Below, one piece after another: positions 11,225-23,300 of a stretch of DNA of 64,000 nt. The position numbers and the translations under genes were made by a program. The notes beneath the pieces were generated by a model. It ran no database searches, was not told where the DNA came from, and saw only the letters and a program-made list of their open reading frames with translations. Numbering within the stretch: position 1 is the first letter of the stretch; each line of letters starts with the position of its first letter. Source of the stretch: Glandiceps talaboti (taxonomy: Eukaryota > Hemichordata > Enteropneusta > Spengelidae); the NCBI RefSeq assembly GCF_964340395.1, contig NC_135553.1:14857001-14921000 (forward strand), given 5' to 3'.

Positions 11225-11605
11225 CTAAAAAAAATTTATTGATTGGTTCCGGTTGCCCGACCCCACCTAGTTTTTCACTGCTGACTCTAAACCTTTTTTA
11301 TGTATTCGAGAAAAAAATAATAAAATTGCCAAACTTGTGAAGTTTCATGAGAAGTAGTGAATGCAGAAACTGACTTAAAAATTTAAAAAGACAATATAAA
11401 ACTATTTTTCCAATCTGTAATGGATGTAAATCTGAGAGGAAGAAATAAATAACACAGAGACCATTTGGAAAACAATGAAAAACCTGAATTAGACGCTCAC
11501 ACATGAAAAAAAAAAATGTAATGAAATAAAATAAAAAATCTACCTACCCCACCTATTCTAAAAACAAGCATAATCGGAACCACACAGTTGTTTTTATTTG
11601 GCCTA
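11225..11605 (-). mobile_element. Dispersed repeat family with GGTTCCGG-type ends (copy 1)
   Basis: The reverse complement of its ends (GTTCCGATTATGC.. with AGAATAGGTGGGGTAGGTAG, and GGGGTCGGGCAACCGGAACC) matches 57780-57825 and 58050-58085 in the opposite orientation. No ORF. Probably a non-autonomous element. Confidence 0.6.
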
Positions 11606-11892
11606 AACATCTTGGGTAGTGGTGCTGAAATGTGTAGGGCCAAAACGGTCAGGTACCAAAATGTCTAGAAAGCTGTTCATCTGTGTAGGTGTGTTGTTGA
11701 CATGACACTGCTACCTTACTGTCTATTCATTGTGACCTACAATTTTGGTAAGAACATGCAAAATAACAACTTTTGGTTTACAAAAGAAACTAATTATATA
11801 TTCCAAAATATGCATATTAAGTGTACAATGTAATTTTTAATGACTAACAACAAAATGTTTGTTCCTTCTACATTCATAATGCATGACAAAAT

Positions 11893-12150
11893 TTGACATA
11901 ATCAGACCAAATTCAATCTGATTAAAATCCGATGTAGATGTCGGCTAATCGTTCATTGCTATTTTACCTTCGTTATTTTGCCTGAATTGACCTTCTTGGT
12001 ACATGTTTACATTTTTTAGCCTGATCGCCTCCTCTACACAAACATGTACCAAGAAGGTCAATTCAGGCAAAATAACGAAGGTGAAATAGCAATGAACAAT
12101 AAGCCGACATCTACATTAGATTTTAATCAGATTGGACCAAATTATGACTA
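11893..12150. repeat. Near-perfect hairpin, arms of about 110 bp
   Basis: The left arm (to 12007) and right arm (from about 12040) are reverse complements with few mismatches. For example, GCCTGAATTGACCTTCTTGG pairs with its exact complement, and GATGTAGATGTCGGCT also pairs. The loop is about 33 nt. No coding capacity. A recent palindromic MITE or a hairpin RNA source. Confidence 0.85.
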
Positions 12151-14960
12151 AAACTGTCCACTTGGCACGTTTTGCAATTATGTCGTTTCGTTGAATCAAT
12201 CATGGAAAACTTATCAGTGCTCAATTGTGTTTCATTCGACTGTAAATTTTAGAAATGAATGTCACACTTTGGCGAATGAAGATTCATTTTGTCATAACCA
12301 GTCCATGAATATTATCTGCTTGGAAAAAAAACATGTTTCAGAAAGTGTTGAGATTAACTGTTGAATTAATGTACAGCAATTGATCATGAAAAGTGTGTTT
12401 TGAGAGAGTTTAGTTGCCTGTGGTTTGAATCTAAAATCTTAACACCAAAGTTCTTTTTACCACACAGGTGATAATTTTAGTAAATATTGGCCATCACAAA
12501 GACTTGTGGCTCCAATTTCTGTCCTCACAACCATTAACACTTTGCCAGGCCAGTCTTTGCTCTGAATAAGACCTGTGTAAGGTGACAATACATTGGTGTT
12601 GAATTTTTGTTTGTTTTTTCAATTCTATCAGACAACAGGACTTTCCTTGTCTAAACCCATAAAAAGGGTTTCATGATCCCAAAACAATTAACACTGACCC
12701 TACAATAATCCAGTAAAAATGAAAACGTGGAAAACTTCGGAAAGAAATTTTCTATGTCATGACATCTTACGATTTCCCTTCCTTTACTGCATTCCCCTGT
12801 ATCTGCCATCATCTAACCCATTGACAACCAGTTGCCTCATCTGTAAATACGTGTCATGCCATGCCTATCAGCCAGCAGTCATGCGAGAGGGGTTGGCCAC
12901 ACCAATGCAAGGGTTGACCAATGAGGGCGCCCTGTCATGTCACTCGTGTACCTTGCAGACTACCTATTGCCAAAATTAAAATCTTAAGACTTGCCATGGA
13001 TTCATGGAGTTGACTCAACTATTGGTATTATATAAGGCCTTGAGATAAAGTCAATATGACATAAAACTCACTTTGACTCCATCTGAATACTTGTTTTTTG
13101 AAAATCTCCCCAAAAGATAGGAGCCCTCTGGTGTTGAAGTGTATTTTGTATGGATATATTCTTCTCTCATGGACTGATTCAGTTGGTCAAAGACACATTT
13201 AGTCTATGTTGATTCATTTAGGAAGACAGTCTACCCACGTTATAGCATGTAAGCATGTTTAAAGTATAAAACAATATTCAATATTCTTTATGAATAAATT
13301 TATCCTTGGTTCAATATAAACGTGATTCAAGTTATTTTTTTCACTTGCAATTGTGTATCAAATGCACACTTAAATGTGTTATCTTGTTGTACTACTTGTA
13401 GCTGCTGCTGTTTGTTTGCTGTGTTTTCTCTGCTTGCTCACAAAAGCAGAACTAGGCCTAATGGCATCGAATATACTGCATCCTGCGTGGTCTGCCAATT
13501 GTGCTACAATTATTCCGTGATCTCTGGCCGAAATACTGACCTTTGGTGCTGATGTATTATGCAAATGTATGTACATATTTTAGTCTGTGGCACTGACAAT
13601 GAAAATGGTCTGCAGTCTGTCGGCTAGATTGTCCACATCACTGTACTGTGCCAGCGCTTACAGTAGACGAGAGTTAGCGTTAGCACAGTTACAGCACAGC
13701 GACATGGACATTTTAGCTAATGGATCATAAACCATTGTTATCCTGAACTCGCCAAATAGCTACATGCACGCTACATAAATGTCAGATGTATCACTTGTGG
13801 ATGAAGCTCTGCTGTTTATCACCAACAATGTACACACTGACATACTTCCTGCCAGTATTACTGTACCAAGAACAAGCCAAGTTATTGTCTTTGAAAAGAA
13901 AATATGGATTATATACCCTGCTCTTTCTATGTAATTTCAATCCATGTCTATGTCACAGGCCTGCTTCTGAGGTACTCGAAATAGGAGTAAAAACATCTCA
14001 AATTTTTCATAAATTATGCTTGAGGAGGCAAAATTCTATTATTCCGCAACATCCATGACCTCAAGGTTTGTTACTACTCATCTAATGACTTGTAGTGACA
14101 AGGCCCCCTAGGTTACTCACATTTCCTTGGCTTAATGAAGAAAAATATTTGGGATAATATCTAATTATGTGCATCACGATGACTTTAGAATTCTGTCATC
14201 AGCAGGGATATGTTAATGTTGGTTAAAAGTGAGTCTAGTGTGTAGATATAAAATCAACCACTCCGTCTTGGCACACCTATCTAATCATTAGATTTGCTCT
14301 TTCACTCAGCGACGTCACAGTTCTTCACACAAAATATTGCAGACAGTACAATTTATACGATCTCATCTAAGCAAATAGTTTATTTATCAGGCAAGAAAAA
14401 ATATATACAAAAGTAACCAGTGTACAAATCTGGAATGAAGTGGACAGTATTATTTCAATAAATTTGTTTTTTAAGTACCTGTTGGACTGAAAAGTCTCCA
14501 TATGTTTTCCATACATTATTAGTCTGTATTGCTGGCTACTTTCAACTTTGAAATGGCAGTATTAATAATATTATATCAGGAATAAATCAATGTCTTTCAA
14601 AGTGAAAGAATGAAAATCGAAGTAATGATCAGATCCCAAATCTACAAACACAGAAAAAAACATGTCAGAATATCTTACAAACAACAGCGCCAATGGCACT
14701 GAACTTGAAAACTCTGTGCTATTCTGCCTGTTTGAAATTTAATCTACATAATGACCACTGTTTGAACTTCTAATTGCAAGTTCAATGCAGTGCCTAAGTC
14801 TTTTGATCTAGCAGACACAGACCCATTGAGTAGCACAGATGTGAGTGAAGCACACAGAATGGAGTATCTTAGAATTATATCCTGCACACAACATAAATAT
14901 TTAGTTTTGCTTAATGACATAAATAATGATAAACTTGGACTTTTGATCTGGTATTTCAAG

Positions 14961-15135
14961 GTAGAATGCACCTCAGGGACAAATTTCCCTTAAAATCTCT
15001 CCAAACTTTGCCATATGACATCTTGCTCTGCGTCCTTTTGAAATAATAAAAGATATTTGGGATTCACTTTCTTGTTTTCAAGGAAATTGCCAATCTTGTA
15101 TTTCCCATTACTCGGCAGCCATATTGGATTCTATG
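14961..15135 (-). repeat. Dispersed repeat family 'ATGGCTGCC', copy 1
   Basis: On the minus strand it reads GAATCCAATATGGCTGCCGA, then TTTTATTATTTCAAAAGGA, TCATATGGCAAAG and GGTGCATTCTACC. The same blocks occur in order at 47975-48265 and 53105-53405 on the plus strand. Confidence 0.7.
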
Positions 15136-15760
15136 AGGACTAAATTTTGAAATCGTTTTGAACTACTTCAAAACTTTAAGTTTAAAGAGTTTTATTTCCA
15201 AGGCACATTCCACGTTAAAATCTTTACATTATAACTTACTTTTTGACTTGCAGACAACAGAAAAGAGAATGTCACATCACACATAACATTATTTGTATTT
15301 TAGTGGTAACTGGTAACATTCTACAGACAGCAACACAAAATAACAAAGACGAACTCAGCTGAACAAACCTGTTCATAAAATCTCATGTGGACATGTTCAT
15401 GAAATCTATTTTCTGTGTGTGCTAATAACTATTGAGTGCCTAGTATATATCTCGTAGTTGTTTTTCGTTGAAAGCTCAAGTGGTGAGGTCACATCATGTG
15501 AACAATGTTAATAGCCTGAAAGTTCTAGGCATTGTTCTGCATACATTCAACCCAGCGTGGGGAAGCGAGTGTTTAACATGAGAGGACCAATAACTGGATC
15601 TTTCAGACTATGTTCTTATATTATTTAAATCACTGCCATCTAGTGATGTTACTTTATTTACATATCAGTACGAATAATTCTATTTGATTAACCTATATAT
15701 ATATACAAATTTAATTTGATAAATAATCACTCAACAAACGGATGGAATATTTATCTATTT

Positions 15761-16001
15761 TTAAACTTTCCTCTTGGTTGTTTTACTCCTTGGTGATCTA
15801 GGTCTAGCTTTGGTGCTAACAGTAGACACTGGATAAAGGCTTCGTCTGGCACCTTTAGACTTGGCTGTAACTGCAGTGCTTGTAGGACGACTTGATAGAC
15901 CTTTGACACTGCCAATGGCTTGCATTACTATGTTGTCCTTGGTTCTTTCTGGGGCTGTCTTGGGTCTGTTTTCTTGTTTGTTGGAACTGTACTTTGATGG
16001 C
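15761..16001 (-). CDS. CCP110: CCP110 coding exon 12 (stop codon)
   Basis: 241 bp; residues 950-1029 with stop TAA at 15763-15761. Basic, Ser/Thr/Pro-rich tail (PRSPRSKTTKRKV). Acceptor TCTCATAG|GCCATC. Not strongly conserved, but it is the only open continuation in phase. Confidence 0.8.
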
Positions 16002-19000
16002 CTATGAGAAACACACGGAATATGATCATTTATAAGAAATGTGATAACCTGTACCTGCATCTGTGTTGGACTGCAAGTGTTAAGATACATTGCGTTGTTA
16101 CCCTATCAGGCTTCTAAAATGACTACTAAATGAGCCATTATCCAGCCTAGTGCAACTAGTTCTTGTCACAGCCGATCAAAATATAATCATGCAAAATGAC
16201 TGTGAGTCTGTGACGTAAGCCTTTTGACACTGATGCAAGTTAACAACCAACACAGGATTACGTCAAATTTCCAATCAAAGTCTGCATTGATGAGTTATAC
16301 AGCCATTTTGCTTAGTGGCTGACAAAACACACTTTAGAATAAATGTATCAACAAGAAATATGAACTTAGCAACAACAAACATGAACTTAGCAACAACTAT
16401 GAACTTATCAACAAGAAATATGAACTTAGCAACAACAAATATGAACTTAGCAACAACAAATATGAACTTAGCAACAACTATGAACTTATCAACAAGAAAT
16501 ATGAACTTAGCAACAACAAATATGAACTTAGCAACAACCAAATATGAACATAGCAACAACTATGAACTTAGTAACCACAAATATGAACTTAGCAACAACT
16601 ATGAACATGGCAATGACAACTATGAGCTTAGCAACAACAAATATGAACATAGCAACAAAGTATGTTTTACTGGGTTTTCTCATACAGTATAATTTCCAAC
16701 TGATTGTGAAATAAAACCCTACCTGTACAAGTTATCTGCTGGTCTACGTGGAGACTGTATTCCTTGGATTGGCTTCAAGACTCTGAAAAAATAAATAAAA
16801 AAAATACCATGATAAAGTTGTCACCGGGTAACTTAACTATTAGATATATCCACCACCTAGAGCAGCCCATACACCCATCACCCTTACACCAGAGGACAGA
16901 TAAGAATACACTAAGACTATATCAGATTACACTAGGTGTACAAGACTACATAAAACAGGAGTAGTTTGACATTTACCTGGCATCAAAAGGTGTCTTTTTC
17001 ATAGTAGACACAGTTGGAGGGGCAGTCTTGGGACGACTTGTTGTCTGATTGACATTAACTGCTCTGTAGTGATAGATGTTTGGAAAGACAAGGTACATAA
17101 GAGTTGGACAACAACAAGGAAAGCAATCTCAAGTTCATTCATTTGTTCATTCGTTCATTCATTCATTCAGATCAAATGCATCATGGAAATACCAACGACT
17201 TGTTAAATCATTTCGTCAACCCAAGCCATAGATTTCTACATCTGATATGTGAGATATGGATGCAATACAATAATGACTGATGCACTTAAAATTAAATTTG
17301 AAATCATCCTATTTTCATGAAGGTTTATGTAGGCAGCTGTACAATTTAAAAGTTCCAGACAAATGAATACCATCTGAAAGAAAATACTGTAAATGTAGGG
17401 AAATACAGAGATCTGTCTGTCTGTCTGTCTGTTTGTGTATCTCTGTATCTGTGTTGTGAGGGCAATCAACATGCATGTTTATGTCAACAGCACAATCGAA
17501 TTTCAAAATCCTGGACAGACATTTATCATCTGAAAGACAATAATACTGTATTGTAATTTGTACATGTGTGGAAATAGAGAGATATTTTTGTCTCTGTTGG
17601 TGTGTGTGTGTTGTGGAGCAATCAACATGTATGTATGTTTGTCCATTGGTACATGCAATCAACATGTATGTTTCTTTGTTGGTGTGTGTTGTGGGGCAAT
17701 CAACATGCAAGTTTACCTGTTGGTATGTGTTACGCAGGCAAACAACATGCAAATTTGTCTGTTGGTATGTGTTCTGTGGGCAATCAACATGCAAGTTTGT
17801 CTGTTGGTATGTGCTGTGTGGGCAAACAACATGCAAGTTTGTCAGTTGATATGTGCTGTGTGGGCAAACAACATGCAAGTTTGTCAGTTGGTATGTGTTG
17901 TGCGGGCAAACAACATGCAAGTTTGTCAGTTGGTGTGTGCTGTGTGGGCAAACAACATGCAAGTTTGTCAGTTGGTAAGCGTTGTGTGGGCAAACAACAT
18001 GCAAATTTGTCAGTTGGTGTGTGTTGTGCAGGGCAAACAACATGCAAGTTTGTCAGTTGGTATGTGTAGTGCGAGCAATCAACATGCAAGTTTGTCAGTT
18101 GGTGTGTGCTGTGTGGGCAAACAACATGCAAGTTTGTCAGTTGGTGTGTGTTGTGCGGGCAAACAACATGCAAGTTTGTCAGTTGGTGTGTGCTGTGTGG
18201 GCAAACAACATGCAAGTTTGTCAGTTGGTAAGCGTTGTGTGGGCAAACAGCATGCAAGTTTGTCAGTTGGTGTGTGCTGTGTGGGCAAACAACATGCAAG
18301 TTTGTCAGTTGGTATGTGTTGTGTGGGCAAACAACATGCAAGTTTGTCAGTTGATATGTGTTGTGTGGGCAAACAACATGCAAGTTTGTCAGTTGGTATG
18401 TGTTGTGTGGGCAAACAACATGCAAGTTTGTCAGTTGATATGTGTTGTGTGGGCAAACAACATGCAAGTTTGTCAGTTGGTATGTGCTGTGTGGGCAAAC
18501 AACATGCAAATTTGTCAGTTGATATGTGCTGTGTGGGCAAACAACATGCAAATTTGTCAGTTGGTATGTGCTGTGTGGGCAATCAACATGCAAGTTTGTC
18601 AGTTGATATGTGTTGTGTGGGCAAACAACATGCAAGTTTGTCAGTTGATATGTGCTGTGTGGGCAAACAACATGCAAATGTGTCAGTTGATATGTGTTGT
18701 GTGGGCAAACAACATGTATATACTACTCCCTCACTAATCTAAATTAATACAATCTCATAATAGTTGGTACACAAACAATGACATGGGATTTTCATAAACA
18801 TGCTACATGTATATGTATGTTCACAAATTTGCACAGTCCATGACTATTAATGATCAAGTAGTAAAATATATGATTTCACTTGACTGTCCAAATTTCCAGA
18901 ACATACTAACTACAAGCACATCGAAAGCTAAAAAAGTAATCACAAAAATCTCAAGTTTGACTTGAGTCAAATTAGTTTACATACACACATCAAGAATCAA

Positions 19001-20333
19001 ACAACTCTTGCAATGCAAGTGATTACATTTGGCTATATTTCTGATTCATAAGTACTTACATAATGTTATACCCCCAACCCCCAAAGCCCATCCCTCCAGA
19101 TTGGCTCACCTCTGCTGACATATGTTATACCCCCAACCCCCAAAGCCCACTCCTCCAGATTGGCTCACCTCTGCTTACATAACGTTATACCCACAACCCC
19201 CAAAGCCCACTCCTCCAGATTGGCTCACCTCTGCTTACATAACGTTATACCCACAACCCCTAAAACCCACTCCTCCAGATTGGCTCACCTCTGCTTACAT
19301 AATGTTATACCCCCAACCCACAAAGCCCACTCCTCCAGATTGGCTCACCTCTGCTCTGCTAACATAATGTGATACCCCCAACCCCCAAAGCCCACTCCTC
19401 CAGATTGGCTCATCTCTGCTTACATAATGTTATACCCCATACCCCCAAAGCCCACTCCTCCAGATTGGCTCACCTCTGCTTACATAATGTTATACCCCAA
19501 ACCCCCAAAGCCCACTCCTCCAGATTGGCTCACCTCTGTTGATGACAAGTTGCTCGATATGAATAACACCATTGTCATCAAAACAGTTTACATTTTACAT
19601 GCAATGAGAGAAATAACCAACTTACTTTGTTTGTTTTCGTCTCTCCATTACTTTCTTTGTGACAGCAGAAATCCTTTGGTTAGGTCCCTGTTTCTGTAAC
19701 AACACAATGTCTTAATTTAGTCTTTTGTTTCACTTTGAATTTTAGTTCAGTACAGTATTTTTACTTTACACCAAGCCATTAGAAAAGGCTGTCTGTGTAC
19801 AGCTGAAACGTCAGGTACTTTAATAAATGCTGATTTCTCAGTGAATCTTGGACTTGTCTCCTTGAACTATTATATTAACTTGACAACACAATGTCAATTG
19901 GGAGGGATATCTGGTTATTAACGTCATGATGAAATTAACACACTGTGATGCGATGTTACCTGTTTTTTAAGTCGCCTTTCTTCCACTAGACTTCTGTCAT
20001 GACAGATAATTGCCATTCTTTCTTGTACAGGAATCACAAAGAATATATCATGCATGTCCAGCAAAGCAGCTCTTAGCTGTAGACACAAATGAGGAGACAA
20101 ACAAGAATGAATGTTGATTGAATCTTGATCAAATTGATGCATGCATATATACATACATACATACATACATACATACATACATACATACATACATAGATAC
20201 ATACATACATACATACATACATACATAGTAACATACATACATACATACATACATACATAGTAACATACATACATACATACATACATACATACATACATAG
20301 TAACATACATACATACATACATACATACATACA

Positions 20334-20365
<32 letters not shown>

Positions 20366-23300
20366 CATTACATACCATACACTCTTTTACCTTGTACAGT
20401 GGCAGACCAATACATTGCCCACTAGTATGACTACAGTTACTGTAAAATATTGTGTTACTTATAAGACTAACCTGTGCTATAACTCTTTCTGCCAGCTTGG
20501 TATCCTGTAGTGACAGATTACCACGTTTCACTGGTGTCTCTTCTTGGAATTCATACACAAAACTATAAGTATCCTGAAATTGATGAGTAGAATACGTGAA
20601 GTGAGACAAATTAATTAATATACAAAATACGAGACAAATTGATCAGTCCATAGATAACATTCCAGTCTGTTTTGGCATCTCTACTTTTCCATGTACTGAG
20701 TGAATCACCACCATGTATAAATAACACTGGTAATCCAGCTTTCAGTTTACTAATATAGCTGCAAACTAAATCTATTGTTCTCCAATGTGGTAGATTACAC
20801 AAGTGGGTGATGGCAGTTCCTCTGTTGTGCAATTCTAATCACCCTGTGATCAAGATAGTGTAAATACTGGAAGCCCCAAAACAGTATACTGCAAGTTCAT
20901 GGAACTTTGTCAACAAAACTCTGTGACACCTCCCTACTGAGACTATAATTAAACCAACATCCTTTCGATAGCTAATCGCTATTTCATCAACATGTTGTGA
21001 CAGTTTGTGTCTATCTTAGTAAATCGAAACTCAACTATCTAAATTGATCACATGCATTTACCTAGTTTGTTTACAAATGATTTCCTGTACACAACAACAA
21101 ACTTATACAATTTGTTATTTTGGCAATTTACCCAGTTATCAATAAATTTGTTTAATATCATGTTCTCAAATAGAAAAAGCATTGTAAGGTGTTTATTTTA
21201 TATACCCATTTGTCGTCCATACGGTCACTTTAACAAAACTTGCAAGTTTACTGTAAATGTATATGACTAACTGAGTCTGCATGTAAACTTACCCTGACTG
21301 TTTTCACAATGGCCTGTACTTTATCTGTTCTCATAAGTCTTCTTGTCAAATAACCCTTGACAGCTGCTGACACTCGGTCAAACTTGGATTTCAATGTTTT
21401 GGAAGCAACCTGTGACACAAAACAGCAAATATCCAGAGTGAATACAAGAGCTTTGACAAAACTTTTGTTAGATATCACGAGGGGTTGCAGATTTAGCAAC
21501 CTACATTTTTAATAAATACAGCTCTAATAACCCTGGACTTTGTCTTTCTTCAACTCAAATTCAAAGTTACGGTATATATTTGTAAAGTCCCAGCATTATT
21601 ATTTACTTTAACCAAGTACTAACAGTTGGACAAAAACTAGCTTTTTTCCACAAGGCAAACTACTAAATGTACACGGGAACAAACATGTTTATTTAAACAC
21701 ATAAACATATGTACATGGGGATCAGCCATTTCCCATCATGTGAAAGTATTATTATGATTTTGTCATTCAAATATTACTTAAGTTTGGGGATGGTAGAACA
21801 CTTTTGAAGCACAGTCAGTAGAAACCTGCCAATATGGCGATGTAGATGGGCAAGGACAGTGTTTGCACCATGCTTTCCTTACACTGTGGGGTGAACACTG
21901 CAGGGAGTATCACTACAATATGCAGTATTACAATAATTAAATAGATTACATGGGAATGCCACTCCACGAAATAAATGCATTTTCATAAACTTTGGGTTCA
22001 ACTGTTTTTTGCCCCTAAATTTTAATCCTTTTTTTTCTTCAAATGATCCTATAAGTTTGAGACAGCAATTATACTTGACCTTTCTAACTATTGCTCTGGA
22101 CTGTGGACTGCTTGACATCAATGGAGTAGACACACTAAGTTGAGGTGAATTAGTACTGTTAGATGAAGTATCTGACATAGTCGCTGGCTTTAGTTGTCCC
22201 TCTAGGTAAAATGGATATCTCATCATGGAAGGGTCAGCTGTGTGTGGTCTGAAGTTGGCTGAATGTTGTGTTGTTGAGTTGTCTTGTTGGCCAACACTAC
22301 TCTCCAAGCTATCAGAGTAACCTGGTCTGGAACAGCCTGTACTTTCACTGTCAGAATCTCCTACAAAATAAATTTAATAACAGTTAGTAATTTGGATAAT
22401 GATTCATTTTTACTATCACCTCTCTATAAGAATTGCATAGGGCAACGTCATAAATATGGTATGCTAAGCATTGTGAAGTGTTCGATACGAAGAGTTCATA
22501 GTTTGCACTACACTGGAAATGTAGGCTGTATGTATGTATGTATGTATGTATGTATGTAGGTATGTATGTATGTATGTATGTGTATGTGTGTGTGTGTACG
22601 TACGTATGTATCTATGTATGTATGTATGTATGTGTATGTATGTGTGTGTGTACGTATATATGCACATATGTATGTATGTATGCAGACAGGCAAAATCAGA
22701 ATTTTGGTTCATATATTTGTGATTTATTTCATCGGTTTTCAAATAAAAAACTGAAATTTTGCGTAATCACAAAATCTTGTAATTGCATAATGTGGTTTTA
22801 ATAGTCAGGTCTTTAAACAGCTCTCGTGTTTTTAAAGAAGTCATGCAATGCAAAGGTGGTGAAAAGTAACTTCTCGTTACTTACGTCTCTTAAACTAAAG
22901 CAGTTAGGGTGAAATTAATAATAAACCCTTTCCTTTATTCCCTTTAAAACAGTACAAATCTACTCACCTCTACCTTCAAGTTGTCTCAGCTGTGCCATCT
23001 TTTCTAACCACTGTTCATTTTCAGTTTTCTCCTGCGTCTTTGTAACTTCATCCACCACAATTCTTTGTTCTTCTAGAAACCTTGTCTCCTGATCTTCGAA
23101 CTCTTTCTGTAATATTAACTGCTCCTGTTGTTGTTGCTCTAGCAGCTGTTGTAGTTGTTGTTTCTGTTGATCCAAAAGCTGGATGCGGAGTTGCTCCAGG
23201 TACTCAAATTGCTTGCACTGGAATTCAACTAACAAATCCTCTGGTGTGGCTCCTCTATGTACGCCCCTTTGCGCTGAAGACATTTCCCTAATATCTCTGC

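Larger units (their letters stand above)
10184..15760. other. Intergenic region between small ORF and CCP110
   Basis: No supportable gene. It holds a dispersed repeat (11225-11605), a short TTAGGG run (11033-11055), a near-perfect hairpin (11893-12150) and a minus-strand copy of another repeat (14961-15135). The part next to 15760 is probably CCP110 3' UTR: a minus-strand AATAAA (TTTATT on plus) lies at 15653-15658, and another possible one near 14369. Confidence 0.5.

Noticed and set aside
12719-12979. 86-codon plus ORF
   Set aside because: Composition looks random and there are no neighbours or signals; the length is expected by chance in 64 kb.
17558-18742. 394-codon plus ORF (and 297-codon minus ORF at 17784-18677)
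   Set aside because: Both run through the 42-bp tandem array, whose period is a multiple of three. The sequence is low complexity and lies inside a CCP110 intron.
20129-20368. MYVCMYVC-type ORFs
   Set aside because: Translations of the (CATA)n microsatellite; only the flanking exons 7 and 8 of CCP110 are real.
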